Origin: Edaphobacter sp. 12200R-103
GTDB lineage: Bacteria > Acidobacteriota > Terriglobia > Terriglobales > Acidobacteriaceae
Direction of reading: 5' to 3'
Assembly (NCBI RefSeq): GCF_010093025.1
Contig: NZ_CP048114.1
Coordinates: 2,480,001 to 2,544,000 of the forward strand
Length of the DNA: 64,000 nt
Position 1 is the stretch's first letter. Every line of letters starts with the position of its first letter. The notes beneath the pieces were generated by a model, which worked only from the letters and a program-made list of their open reading frames with translations, was not told the origin of the DNA and did not search any database. Position numbers and translations under genes: made by a program. Positions 44,470-55,764 of the stretch are shown here, piece after piece.

Positions 44470-45753
44470 TCAGTTGTCAGGACCGGGGTCCGCCGGCTTG
44501 GGGCGGAGCTCCGTTTCCCCCGGCGCAGTTGGAGCCGCACTGGAATTCTGTTCGCGGCTGGGTTGAGCTGAAGGTGTCGGAGCTGCCGGGTAGGTCGTCT
44601 CCTGATTTTCTGCTCCCGGCTTCAGAGAAGAGGCCGGAGGCGTCGCTCCGGGGGTGTAACGGTCGGGATGGAGCGTGGGAACCGGTTTCGGGACGGGAAG
44701 ATTGACGGTCGCAGGAGTAACCGGGGCGGTGCCGTCCGCCGGCTTCTGGTCTTCATGAAGGCTGGGCAGTTTTTCGGCGATGATCTGTGCTGCCGACTGG
44801 GCAGCAGCCTCCTCGGCCGCCTCTTCTGCAGCGGCCTTTTCCTCTTCCATCTGCTTCGCTGTGGCCGCACCTTTAGCCAGGTCCTTCTGGGCCAGAGAAG
44901 GAAGCTGGTCCTGGGTTCCGGTGATCACGAGAACCTCCTCGAGCTGGAAGAGGTTAGCAGACGGCTTGATGGCGATCAGGGTGTAGGGCTGGTGGTCGGG
45001 ATCGGGCGTGATGGACTCAATTGTTCCAACGTTGAGCCCGCGCGGGTAGATCTGGTCGCCACCCGAGGTCAACACCCTCTCCCCCGGCTTGATGCGGGAG
45101 TCCGGGGTCAGATTATTGATCACGACGTGGCCTTCCTGACTGCCGTGCAGGATTCCCCGGATGCGGGTGGAGGCCAGCAAAACACCGGCGCCAGAGCTGA
45201 GATCGTTAATCAGCAGAACCTGGGAGGTATGCGACATCGTCTCCCGGATCTTGCCGACGATGCCATCGGGCGTGATAACGGCCTGGTCCACCTTCAACCC
45301 ATCCTCACTGCCTTTATCAATGTAGAGAATACGGGATTGATCGGTGCCGCTGGTGCCGATGACCTGGGCCGCCACGGTGGAGGTTACATAATGACGCTGG
45401 AAGTTCAACAGGGTCTGAAGGCGCTGCCCCTGCAGAGCATCCTGCGCCAATTCTGCCTGTTCCAGACGGAGGCGGGCCACCTCGTCTTTCAGCTCCCGGT
45501 TCTGCTGACGGGTATTGCGAAGGTCGATGTAGTTGGACCAGGCATAGCGGATGTTGAAACCGACTCCATGAAAGAGTTTTTCCACAGGTGCGATCGCTCC
45601 GACAACCCAGGTGCGAAGCAGAGTAACCTTCTTCCCTTCCGGCGCGCCGCCGTCGGGAGCCTGGCGTACCTGGATGGCCAGACCGATGGTCTGCGCCAAC
45701 AGCACAATCACCAGGACCAGCACATTTTTGAATCGTGTGAAGAAGGACTCCAT
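44470..45753 (-). CDS. mreC: Rod shape-determining protein MreC
   Basis: 427 residues. Membrane helix at 9-27 (NVLVLVIVLLAQTIGLAI), coiled coil about 75-110 (QNRELKDEVARLRLEQAEL), then the two-beta-barrel periplasmic part (VIGTSGTDQSRILYIDKGSE, GIVGKIRETMSHTSQVLLIN, GVLLASTRIRGILHGSQEGH). The last 130 residues are an Ala/Glu then Pro/Thr-rich tail, longer than in E. coli MreC. MreC scaffolds PBP2 and RodA. It is first in the operon; mreB is not here but at 58469 on the other strand. Confidence 0.92.
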   Translation of the reverse strand: MESFFTRFKNVLVLVIVLLAQTIGLAIQVRQAPDGGAPEGKKVTLLRTWVVGAIAPVEKLFHGVGFNIRYAWSNYIDLRNTRQQNRELKDEVARLRLEQAELAQDALQGQRLQTLLNFQRHYVTSTVAAQVIGTSGTDQSRILYIDKGSEDGLKVDQAVITPDGIVGKIRETMSHTSQVLLINDLSSGAGVLLASTRIRGILHGSQEGHVVINNLTPDSRIKPGERVLTSGGDQIYPRGLNVGTIESITPDPDHQPYTLIAIKPSANLFQLEEVLVITGTQDQLPSLAQKDLAKGAATAKQMEEEKAAAEEAAEEAAAQSAAQIIAEKLPSLHEDQKPADGTAPVTPATVNLPVPKPVPTLHPDRYTPGATPPASSLKPGAENQETTYPAAPTPSAQPSREQNSSAAPTAPGETELRPKPADPGPDN

Positions 45754-45839
45754 GGATTTCTTAATTATCCCGCGAGTGTCGATCCCGTGCAGACTCCGGG
45801 GTATAGCGCTTTTGGGTCACAAGCCCAGATTGGAAGCGA

Positions 45840-46973
45840 TCAGAAGAGAGTTGAGGCAAACCGGACCAGCCCCTCGCGCCAGAGGATATAGCTGTGCGTT
45901 CCCTCAGGCTCCTCGAGCTGGACCTTCTGTCCTTTTTTGCTGAGCCAGGCGGCCAGGCGGCGATTGCTCTCCAGCAGTTCATCATCCTTGCCGCAGACCA
46001 TCCAAACAGGTCTGGCAGAGGGGCTAAAGTGTAACAGGTCGACGTCGAACTTCAGATCTTTCAATGCGGAGCTCTCACCGCCAACCCATCCGAAGCGTTC
46101 CGGATGGCCCAGCCCGATCATCATGCTCTCCAGCCCGCCCATGGACGCCCCCAGGATAGCGGTTCCCTCAGGATCTTTGCGAACGTTATACGTCGACGAG
46201 ACCTGAGGCATGACTTCGTTGAGCAGAGCCTTTTCAAACAGCCGCAGATTCCGCTTCACCGCAGCCGGATCGTTCCATAGGTCGTAGTCGTCGGCAAAAT
46301 GCATCTCGCCGTATCCCAGCGGCATGACGACGATCATGGGCCGGGCTTTCTTCTGAGCGATCAGGTTGTCGAGGATCAGGTTGGCCTGGCCGAAGCGGTT
46401 CCAACTGTCCGGACGATCTCCCCAGACGTGCAGCAGATAGAGGACAGGATAGGGCTTCGCTTTCGGGTCGTATCCGGGTGGGGTATAGACGACGAAGCTG
46501 CTGCGGTTCCCCGGCAGACCGACGACGTATTTTGTGACGTACTCGTGCGTGGTCACGGCACCGCGAGGAGCACTTGCCTGCTCCCAGGGCTCCGGTGGAC
46601 GTCCCGGGATCAGCAGAAGATCGTTTCCGTAGCGCCTCGAGGAGCTCTGAGGATCGTGCACGGTCTGAGGCTTGCCGTCGAGGGCGAAACGATAACCGTA
46701 GATCTCTGGGCGCAGAGGTCCAGTGGTAACGCTCCATATGCCATTTGGCTCTTTATGCATCGGAATGCGGGCAGCGCGATTTTCAAGGACCAGCTCTACA
46801 CTTCTGGCTGCAGGCGCGAAGTAGCGAAAGGTGACAGTATGGTCAGCGTGAATCTCGGTCGATCGAAAACTGGGCGCGGGCTGCGCGGGCACTGGACGGC
46901 TGAGAAAAAGTCCCAGGATGACCAGGACCCAGGTGCGGAATGCCTTGCATACCTTGTTGGAACGGCAGGTCAT
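45840..46973 (-). CDS. Exported alpha/beta-hydrolase esterase (Fes/feruloyl-esterase type)
   Basis: About 377 residues. Signal sequence (WVLVILGLFLSRPVPAQ), an N-terminal Ig-like/CBM48-like domain (RYFAPAARSVELVLENRAA, GIWSVTTGPLRPEIYGYRF), then the esterase D fold: FVVYTPPGYDPKAKPYPVLY, the nucleophile Ser in GASMGGLESMMIGLG, an acidic residue near VCGKDDELLES and His in EGTHSYILWREGL. Members cleave feruloyl, acetyl or enterobactin-type esters; this Ig-domain arrangement is common among plant-polysaccharide esterases. It is not in the island proper. The start is ATG 46973; TTG 46982 is possible. Confidence 0.82.
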   Translation of the reverse strand: MTCRSNKVCKAFRTWVLVILGLFLSRPVPAQPAPSFRSTEIHADHTVTFRYFAPAARSVELVLENRAARIPMHKEPNGIWSVTTGPLRPEIYGYRFALDGKPQTVHDPQSSSRRYGNDLLLIPGRPPEPWEQASAPRGAVTTHEYVTKYVVGLPGNRSSFVVYTPPGYDPKAKPYPVLYLLHVWGDRPDSWNRFGQANLILDNLIAQKKARPMIVVMPLGYGEMHFADDYDLWNDPAAVKRNLRLFEKALLNEVMPQVSSTYNVRKDPEGTAILGASMGGLESMMIGLGHPERFGWVGGESSALKDLKFDVDLLHFSPSARPVWMVCGKDDELLESNRRLAAWLSKKGQKVQLEEPEGTHSYILWREGLVRFASTLF

Positions 46974-47033
46974 CAACGACAAGTGTAGCGGATGTCGCCT
47001 GTAATCCTGAATGTGCAGCGCATAATAGATGGG

Positions 47034-48080
47034 ATGCCATTTCGCTCCGGTTTCGTCTCTATCATCGGCCGCCCCAATGCGGGCAAATCAACTCTGCTGA
47101 ATGCGCTGCTTGGCCAGAAGCTAGCCATCGTTACCCATAAGCCGCAGACGACGCGCACGCGCATTCATGGGGTGCTGGAGGCGCCGCTGCGCAAGAAGAG
47201 CCGCACCGATCCGGGCCGGCCGGCGTCACAGGTTGTGCTGGTCGATACCCCCGGCATCCATAAAGCAGCCACACACCTGGACCGACGCATGATGCAGGAG
47301 GTGCAGGATGCACTGGAGTCGCGCGACCTGGTGCTGTTCCTGGTGGACTCGACACATCGGCTTCCGCGCGAGGAAAACGACCGAGAGGATAAGTCGCCGG
47401 GAGCGGCAAAACGGAAGCTCTCCGCGGCCGAGGACGAGTTTGCCTTGTCCTTTGTGAAGACGCTTACCTGTCCCGTGATCCTAGTGCTGAACAAGATCGA
47501 TGCGGTTCCAAAGGCCGATCTGCTGCCGCTGATCGCGCACTGGAGCTCACTCCATAACTTCGCGGCGGTCATTCCGATCTCAGCCCGAAAAAAACAAGGT
47601 TTAGATCTTCTGCTGGACCAGGTCGTGGCGAAGCTGCCGGAGGGCAGGCGTTATTTCCCGAAGCATCAGCTGACCGATCAGCCGGAGCGGTTTCTTGTCG
47701 CTGAGATCATTCGCGAAAAGATTCTGCTGCTGACGGGGGAGGAGGTTCCTTACGCCACGGCGGTCGTCGTCGAAAAGTTTGAAGAACCCGCCTCAATGAG
47801 GAAGATGAAGGATGGCAAGCTGCCGGTCACAAAGATCGCCGCGGCGATCTTCTGCGAGCGCGCCGGACAGAAGGCAATCCTGATCGGCAAGGGCGGCGAG
47901 ATGCTGAAGCGCATCGGCACGACTGCGCGCAAAGAGATCGAATCGCTGCTGGGCACGCGGGTCTTCCTGGAGCTGTTCGTCAAGGTGCAGGAAGACTGGA
48001 GAAGCTCCAGCAGCTTTGTTGAGGACCTCGACTGGCGGCGGCAGTTGGAAGAGATCGCCATGAAGCAGCCCAAGGAGTAA
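47034..48080 (+). CDS. era: GTPase Era
   Basis: About 348 residues. G1 GRPNAGKSTLLNALLGQKL, G2 and switch region THKPQTTRTRIHGV, G3 LVDTPGIHKA, G4 NKIDAVPK, G5 SARKKQGL, then the KH domain with IGKGGEMLKRIGTTARKEIE. Era binds the 3' end of 16S rRNA and supports 30S assembly. ATG 47034 gives the canonical FRSGFVSIIGRPN start; the frame extends to 46992. An additional charged insert (near residues 105-135) lengthens the G domain relative to E. coli Era (301 residues). Confidence 0.95.
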   Translation: MPFRSGFVSIIGRPNAGKSTLLNALLGQKLAIVTHKPQTTRTRIHGVLEAPLRKKSRTDPGRPASQVVLVDTPGIHKAATHLDRRMMQEVQDALESRDLVLFLVDSTHRLPREENDREDKSPGAAKRKLSAAEDEFALSFVKTLTCPVILVLNKIDAVPKADLLPLIAHWSSLHNFAAVIPISARKKQGLDLLLDQVVAKLPEGRRYFPKHQLTDQPERFLVAEIIREKILLLTGEEVPYATAVVVEKFEEPASMRKMKDGKLPVTKIAAAIFCERAGQKAILIGKGGEMLKRIGTTARKEIESLLGTRVFLELFVKVQEDWRSSSSFVEDLDWRRQLEEIAMKQPKE

Positions 48081-48134
48081 GGGACTGTCATCCAACTCAC
48101 CGTCTGCTTGCATTTGATTTACGGAATATCTCTA

Positions 48135-48278
48135 AAGGTGTCATTTCGGCCGAAGCCTCTCACCGTTTTAGCGTGAGAGGCGCAGTGGAGAAATCTGCTT
48201 CTCCACCGGAGCCAGGAGGAGTCCCGGGAGAACAGCAGATTCCTCCACTCCGCTGCGCTACGGTCGGAATGACACCTT
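48135..48278. repeat. Palindromic dispersed repeat, second family
   Basis: AAGGTGTCATTTCGGCCGAAGC at the left pairs with the right end GTCGGAATGACACCTT. Inner complementary blocks include CAGTGGAGAAATCTGC and GCAGATTCCTCCACTCCGCT, and CTCTCACC/GGTGAGAG-type minor stems. About 144 bp fold as one hairpin. It is related in style but not sequence to the 5205 and 40642 elements. The remaining bases to 48512 hold no other supported gene. Confidence 0.7.
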
Positions 48279-48512
48279 CAAAAAGAACGGATGTTCCATG
48301 ACCAGTCGGATGACTCATCCGAGGAATGCGCGGTGCGACTTGACGCCCCTCCGGGGAGTTCATATCCTCCTCGCATCTATAGAATTGCGAGACTACGGCT
48401 CGGAGATTGCGGTTCCGGCGTTAGCGATAACGGAATGCAGGACCAGCCCGCATTAGGACAGAACAACGGAGAAAGGTGGAGACGGTTGCGCGATAACAAT
48501 TCCGGCTGGGAG

Positions 48513-49445
48513 ATGAATCGCAGAAAATTTGTGAAGTTTGCGGCACAGGCGACCGCGGCTGCGGCGCTGCCGGTCGTTGCAAGGGCTGAAACGGCGACGA
48601 AGTACAAACCATTCACGCTCGGCCTGCTGATCAAACCGTTTCCCAATCCTGAAGAGAAGATCGCGCTGGTGCGCCGGCTCGGCCTCTCCACGTGCTTCCT
48701 CTCCGTGGACGACTACATCGGCAAGTTCACGCCGGATTTGGTGCGCAGGATGCGCGACTCCCTCGACAAGCACCAGGTCATTGCGACGACCGCTGAGGTG
48801 GTGCGCCCGGAGCCGCTGAAATGGAACTTCCTCGATGGCCCCTCGACGATCGGCATCGTTCCGCCGAAGTATCGCGCTGCACGCATCGACGCGCTCAAGC
48901 AGACCTCGGACTTTGCAAAGCAGCTCGGAATCGACAAGATTCAGACGCACTGCGGCTTTATGCCGGAGAATCCGCGAGACCCGCTCTATCCGGAAACCGT
49001 TGCGGCGATTAAAGAGCTGACACTGCACTGCGCCGGGAACGGACAGAGCTTCCTTATGGAGACCGGCCAGGAGACCCCTACGACCATGTTGCGGGTGATT
49101 AAGGACGTCAATCATCCTGCTCTGGGTGTGGGCCTCGATACGGCCAACCTGATTCTGTACGGCAAGGCAAACCCTGTCGATGCGATCAAGATCCTTGGGC
49201 CGTACATCCGCGCCATGCATGCGAAGGATGGCAAGTGGCCCACGAATCCCATGGAACTGGGCCAGGAGGTCGTGATCGGGAAGGGTGAGGTCGACTTCGC
49301 CGCAGTCTTCAGCGGTCTGAAAGCTGTGGGCTATCAGGGTGCCGTCACCATCGAGCGCGAGACCTCAGGACCGCAGCAGATTGAGGATGTCCGCGAGGAG
49401 AAGATGTACCTCGAACGGATTCTCGCCCAACAAAAGATCTCGTAG
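48513..49445 (+). CDS. Tat-exported sugar phosphate isomerase/epimerase-like TIM barrel
   Basis: 310 residues from ATG 48513 (GGGAG just upstream; the frame is open from 48291 but upstream residues look non-coding). N-terminus NRRKFVKFAAQATAAAALPV is a twin-arginine signal. The body is an AP-endonuclease-2-type TIM barrel: LGLLIKPFPNPEEKIALVRR, LGIDKIQTHCGFMPEN, MLRVIKDVNHPALGVGLDTA, MHAKDG and a C-terminal GYQGAVTIERETSG. Metal-binding Glu/His/Asp residues are in these blocks. Exported members of this group act on sugars rather than DNA. It is followed 29 bp later by a Tat-exported Gfo/Idh/MocA protein, so the pair probably forms a pathway. Confidence 0.82.
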   Translation: MNRRKFVKFAAQATAAAALPVVARAETATKYKPFTLGLLIKPFPNPEEKIALVRRLGLSTCFLSVDDYIGKFTPDLVRRMRDSLDKHQVIATTAEVVRPEPLKWNFLDGPSTIGIVPPKYRAARIDALKQTSDFAKQLGIDKIQTHCGFMPENPRDPLYPETVAAIKELTLHCAGNGQSFLMETGQETPTTMLRVIKDVNHPALGVGLDTANLILYGKANPVDAIKILGPYIRAMHAKDGKWPTNPMELGQEVVIGKGEVDFAAVFSGLKAVGYQGAVTIERETSGPQQIEDVREEKMYLERILAQQKIS

Positions 49446-49474
49446 ACAAAAGCCATATAAAAAGGAAATCGCGA

Positions 49475-50737
49475 ATGGATCGACGGAAGTTTGTGCAGGG
49501 AGCTGCTACCGCATACGGATTGATGATCGTAAAACCGGAGACTGCATTCGGATATGCGGCCAATTCGCGGGTTCGCTGGGGATTGCTGGGATGCGGCCGG
49601 AGAGGAACCTCTGTCGCAACCTCGTTTGCGAAGAATGCGGGCGTGGAGATCGTCGCGCTGGCCGACATCTTCCCGGACCAGCTCGCAACCGCGAAGACGC
49701 ACTTCGATGCTGTGAATGCATCGCTCAATCTTCCGTCCATCGACAAACAGCGCATGTTTCGCGGGCACGAGGCTTCCCACGCCATCGCAGCCTGCAAGGA
49801 CGTCGATGCCGTGCAGATCTCGACGCCACCGTTCTTTCATATCGAGCACCTCGATACCGTTACGGCCGCAGGCAAGCATGCGTATTGCGAGAAGCCGACG
49901 GGAGTCGATGTTCCGCAGACCCGTCGCGCTCTTGATATCGCCCGCCGCGAGAACGGCAAGGTAAGCATGGCTGTCGGATTCCAGATTCGCTCCGCACCGC
50001 CGTTCGTGGAGCTTACGCGACGGATTCATTCCGGTCAGATAGGAGATATCGCGCAGATCGCAGCGTTCTACAACGCTCCCCCTGCGGTCATGGTCGACAA
50101 GGGAGCGCCTTCGTCCGATGAGTATCGCCTTCGCAACTGGCTGCTGTACCGGAACCTCTCGGGCGACATTCTGCTGGAGCAGAACATTCACGTCATCGAT
50201 GTCTGCAACTGGGTGATGAAGACGCATCCGGTGTCCGCGTTTGCGAAGAGCAGCCGCAAGGTCGTCAAGAACCCGGGCAATACGTCCGACAACTACGAGG
50301 TGATCTTCACCTATCCGGACGGTGTGGAGCTGAGCTTCTCATCGACGCAGTTCAACAAGAACAACTTCTTCGATGTTTCCGAACGCTTCTTCGGTTCCGA
50401 AGGACTTGCCGATGCCCCTTACAGCGGAGCCCTCCAGATACGCGGCACGCAGCCGTGGGTGTGGAGCTCCGGCAACGGCGTCAGCACAGGGCAGTTTGCT
50501 GCGAACGGATCGTTCAGCGACAATCTGGCGGAAGCCGACTCCATGAAGGACCAGGACTTCGTACAGAGCATCGTATCGGGCAAGCTGCAGAATCAGATCG
50601 CAGCAGGAGTCGACACTGCCCGCAGCTGCATGATGGCACGTAAATCCGCAGAGACGGGGCGCAGCGTCACGTGGCAGGAGATCGAGGCCGACACGGAGGC
50701 CTATTCGCTCGGAATGGATCTGAAGCAGTTCACTTAG
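49475..50737 (+). CDS. Tat-exported Gfo/Idh/MocA-family oxidoreductase
   Basis: 420 residues. Tat signal DRRKFVQGAATAYGLMIVKP. Rossmann domain: WGLLGCGRRGTSVATSFAKN, EIVALADIFPDQL, HAYCEKPTGVD (catalytic EKP motif). The C-terminal alpha/beta domain begins near 165 with VGFQIRSAPPFVELTRRIHS. Because it folds with NAD(P) before Tat export, it may carry a tightly bound cofactor, as in glucose-fructose oxidoreductase. The substrate is unknown; sugar or inositol oxidation is the family norm. It forms a two-gene unit with the isomerase-like gene. Confidence 0.85.
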   Translation: MDRRKFVQGAATAYGLMIVKPETAFGYAANSRVRWGLLGCGRRGTSVATSFAKNAGVEIVALADIFPDQLATAKTHFDAVNASLNLPSIDKQRMFRGHEASHAIAACKDVDAVQISTPPFFHIEHLDTVTAAGKHAYCEKPTGVDVPQTRRALDIARRENGKVSMAVGFQIRSAPPFVELTRRIHSGQIGDIAQIAAFYNAPPAVMVDKGAPSSDEYRLRNWLLYRNLSGDILLEQNIHVIDVCNWVMKTHPVSAFAKSSRKVVKNPGNTSDNYEVIFTYPDGVELSFSSTQFNKNNFFDVSERFFGSEGLADAPYSGALQIRGTQPWVWSSGNGVSTGQFAANGSFSDNLAEADSMKDQDFVQSIVSGKLQNQIAAGVDTARSCMMARKSAETGRSVTWQEIEADTEAYSLGMDLKQFT

Positions 50738-50751
50738 TGATCTTCTGATCC

Positions 50752-50778
50752 GTCATTCTTCGCATTGCTCAGAATGAC
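50752..50778. repeat. Short palindromic dispersed repeat
   Basis: GTCATTCTTCGCATTGCTCAGAATGAC has 8-bp terminal arms (GTCATTCT/AGAATGAC) and resembles the sequence at 16154-16182. It lies between convergent genes and may act as a weak terminator. Confidence 0.5.
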
Positions 50779-50819
50779 GAGGTATCAGCGACGACACCGG
50801 AGCGAGAGCAGCTCTGTGG

Positions 50820-52195
<1,376 letters not shown>

Positions 52196-52199
<4 letters not shown>

Positions 52200-54568
52200 G
52201 CCGTAACACCTCCATCTCCGCTTACCACGGCTGCCGTCTCCGATTCGCCATCCTGGCCGATGGCAGGGCGCAGCTCAATGATGAACTTCGCTCCTGCGGG
52301 AACATTCTTTTCGGCCCGGATGGTCCCCTGATGCTCCTGAACGATCTTTGCCGCGATCGCAAGGCCGAGGCCGGTGCCCCGCTCCTTGGTGGAGAAATAT
52401 GGGAGAAACAGCCTTTCGCGCATCTCGTCGGTCAGCCCTGAGCCTGTATCGGCGACAGTCAGCTCGACCATGCCGTTTTCGAGCAGACCGGTCGAAATCC
52501 GCAGCTCGCGCAGCAGGCTGGACTGCATCGCCTCGGCGGCGTTATCGATCAGGTTGCCGAGCGCACGCTTGAGGGCCTCGGGATCTGCCATCACCAGCGG
52601 AAGTCCCCTCGCCATCCGCTGAATCACTGTAATCGTCTGCATCCGTCCGGCAAACATCGCCAGCGAGTTTTCGACGATGGTGTTGAGGTCGGCAGGGCGG
52701 GGTTTGGCGGTTGGAAACTCCGCCAGCGCAGAGAACTGATCAACGAGCGACCGCATACTTTCAACCGAGCCGGAGATGACCTCGCTGCAGCGGCGAATGA
52801 CCTGCGGCGACGGCGATTCAATCTGGTGGAAGCGCAGCGTCTCTGAGAGGCGATCGATGTGACGTCGAATTTGTTCTGCGCTCAGGCCGATGGGAGTCAG
52901 CGGATTCTTGATCTCGTGGGCGACGCGACGCGCAACCTCTTTCCATGCCGATTGCTTCTGCGCATGCAGCAGTTCGGTCGCATCTTCAATCACCAGTACG
53001 TAGCCGCGATGTTCGCGCCTTGGCCGTTCCTTGATGGCGGCCGTCTCCAGTAGAGCCACGGTAATCAGAAGATTGAGGGTGCCGCTCAATCCCTCCGAGT
53101 GAGGCGCCGCCAGCTCGATCTCGCTTGACGCCGTGCCCATGCGGTGACTGCGGCGAATCAGCCGATCAAGAAGTTCGACCAGATCAGCGGGAAATACCTC
53201 TTTGATAGCCAGGCCGAGAAACGGCCTCTGTCCTCCCGGATCGATCAGTTCACTGAGAGCACGATTTGTCAGCAGTATCCTGCGATCGGAGTCGAGCATT
53301 GCGACCCCGTTGGGGATCGTCTCGAGCATGGTTTCCAGTTCGCCGCGACGGGCCTCCAGCGCTGCATTGGCCGCGCTCAACTGCACGGTAGATTCCTCTA
53401 CCGCCCGGCGGCTACCTTCAAGATCGGCGGCCATGAGATTGAAGCTGCGAACCAGTTCGCCAAGCTCCTGCGTGGCGCTCTCCTGGACGCGGCGAGCGTA
53501 ATCGCCGGCAGCGATGGCGGCCATCGCATCGGCCAGGGCCTCTACCGGTTTGGTGACCTGTTTTGAAAGATGCAGCGCGAGCCAGCTGGAGGAGAACAGC
53601 GCGAGGCACGTCATCATCAGCAGCAGGAGCATGTAAAGATTGCGAAGCTGGCGCCGGCTGCGGAAGAGCGTCCAGTAAGTATCGGCCGCTGAACGAAGCG
53701 TCGACATTGTGTCCGCAAGACCATGGGGCATGGGCAGCCCAACCACGACCATCACGCTATCCCGCGCCGTCGCCGTGCCGAGGGCATAATCTGTATCGCC
53801 CACGCTGAAGACGGGCGTGTCGCTGCGCCGCGCAGTGGCGAAGATAGCTCCGTTTCGCGAGATGCCTCCGTTGGAGGAGACAATTTCGCCGCCTTTCTTC
53901 TGGCTATTATCCGAAGCGGACTCAGGCGCCCAGGGTTTTACCCGCACGACGGCACTGCCTTCCGGGACTTGGAAAGATGCGATCAGCTGCTGATCGCGAT
54001 AGACAGCGACAAATCCGCTCTGCAGCGTAATCTCATGGCGGCGCAGCACGCCCTGCACCTCAGCGCTGTAGGCCGCTAGTGGCGCGGCGGTCACATCAGG
54101 AAGCGTGGTTGCGATCGATTCGGCCTCTGCACGCGCATTGGCTGTGGTGTACCGGGCCAGTTCGAAGGCCATGTTCGTGCTGGCGTCACGCATCTCCGTC
54201 ACTGGCTGCGAAAACCAGCGCTCAACGGCGCGATTCAACAGCAGATAACTGAAGGCGAACATGAAGGAGATGGGCAGCAGGCTGACGAGGACTGCCCCCC
54301 ATAGCATGCGGGTGCGCAGCCTGGTTCCCATCACATTGCTGCGCTGATCCGCATATAACTTCAACACGTTACGGACCAGCATGATCAACACTGCGACAAA
54401 CAGCAGGAAGGCGACGATGGACAGTCCCGTGTAGATGAAGATCTGTCCGGTCGTCTCCGGATCGAGGAAGCGCTTGTTGAACGCATTGAGAGCTGCCAGG
54501 GCCGCAAACAGCACAAGCAGGCAGGTTCCCAGCGCGATGCTCAGTACCTTCCGCCTGCTATCGTTCAT
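52196..54568 (-). CDS. NtrY-like membrane sensor histidine kinase
   Basis: 790 residues. Three N-terminal membrane helices (about 10-30, 42-66, 92-112), a 210-residue periplasmic sensor region, a fourth helix (about 320-340), HAMP (LHLSKQVTKPVEALADAMAA), a PAS-like domain (LETIPNGVAMLDSDRRILLT), HisKA with the phospho-His in RVAHEIKNPLTPIGLSAEQI (near 551), and the ATPase domain: N-box LIDNAAEAM, G1 DTGSGL, G2 GTGLGLAIA. This architecture matches NtrY, which senses nitrogen or redox state with NtrX. It lies 21 bp after ald and overlaps the regulator. Confidence 0.88.
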
Positions 54569-54589
54569 CGAAGACCTCCGCGGGGCAAA

Positions 54590-55702
54590 CTACAGCAGCT
54601 CTGCCACGCTCTTCCAGTCGCGCTTCTGGGCGGCGGCTACAGCCTCATAGGTCAGCACGCCACCATAGGTGTTGACTCCCTCTGCGATTCCCTTGTCCTC
54701 ACGGATGGCCTCACGGGCTCCGAGCTTCGCCAGCTTCATGACATAGGGGAAGGTGGCGTTGGTAAGGGCAAGCGTCGAGGTATTCGGAACCGCAGCAGGC
54801 ATATTGGTCACGCAATAATGCACGACGCCATTTATCTCGAAGGAAGGATCGCTGTGCGTGGTCGGATGCGCCGTCTCGATGCAGCCTCCCTGGTCGATGG
54901 CCACGTCAACGATGACTGCGCCCTTCTTCATCTTTTCGACCATTGCTCGGGTTACGATCTTTGGAGCAGCCGCACCTGGAATGAGTACGCCGCCGATCAG
55001 CAGGTCAGCCTCACTCGCCGCGCGAGCGATATTGTAGCTATTCGACGCCACGGTAAAGACGCGCCCGTTGAAGATGTCGTCCAGCTCGCGCAGGCGGTTC
55101 AGGTTCAGGTCGATCAGGGTGACCCTGGCACCCATTCCGAGAGCGATCTTTGCAGCGTTGGTGCCCACAATGCCACCACCGATGATGCAGACCGATGCCG
55201 GAGGAACGCCCGGAACACCGCCCAGCAGCAAGCCGCGCCCGCCGTGTTCTTTCGTAAGGTATTCGGCGCCAACCTGGACGCTCAACCTGCCTGCGACCTC
55301 GCTCATGGGGGTCAGCAGCGGCAGTGCCCCGGCGCGGTCACGCACGGTCTCGTAGGCGATCCCTGTAACCTTCTTTTCAAGCAGAGCATCTGTCAGTTGT
55401 TTCAGTGGAGCGAGGTGCAGGTAGGTAAAGAGGACGAGTCCCTCGCGAAAGTGGCGATACTCGGTTTCAATGGGCTCTTTCACCTTGACCACCATGTCGG
55501 CCAACCGCCAGACATCATAGGCCGAGCCCACGATCTCAGCTCCGGCATCCTGATACTCGTCGTCGGGCATTGCCGAGAGAGCACCGGCGGTATGCTCGAC
55601 CAGCACCTTATGGCCTGCCTCAACCAGAGCCTTTACACCCGCAGGAGTGATACCGACCCGGCTTTCGTGATCCTTTACTTCCTTCGGGACCCCAATGATC
55701 AT
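54590..55702 (-). CDS. ald: Alanine dehydrogenase
   Basis: 370 residues, family length 371. [20 protein letters not shown] (with substrate-binding Arg), HEGLVLF-like segment [13 protein letters not shown] with catalytic His, [20 protein letters not shown], the NAD-binding [29 protein letters not shown] with catalytic Asp and the C-terminal [20 protein letters not shown]. It interconverts L-alanine and pyruvate plus ammonia with NAD in the cytoplasm. It is the first gene of an apparent ald-kinase-regulator operon, which ties the two-component system to nitrogen or alanine supply. Confidence 0.95.
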   Translation of the reverse strand: MIIGVPKEVKDHESRVGITPAGVKALVEAGHKVLVEHTAGALSAMPDDEYQDAGAEIVGSAYDVWRLADMVVKVKEPIETEYRHFREGLVLFTYLHLAPLKQLTDALLEKKVTGIAYETVRDRAGALPLLTPMSEVAGRLSVQVGAEYLTKEHGGRGLLLGGVPGVPPASVCIIGGGIVGTNAAKIALGMGARVTLIDLNLNRLRELDDIFNGRVFTVASNSYNIARAASEADLLIGGVLIPGAAAPKIVTRAMVEKMKKGAVIVDVAIDQGGCIETAHPTTHSDPSFEINGVVHYCVTNMPAAVPNTSTLALTNATFPYVMKLAKLGAREAIREDKGIAEGVNTYGGVLTYEAVAAAQKRDWKSVAELL

Positions 55703-55764
55703 CTTCTCGACACCCCAGAATTGATTGTATCTATTTCAGGCACTCAGCTATCCTGACCTTAGGT

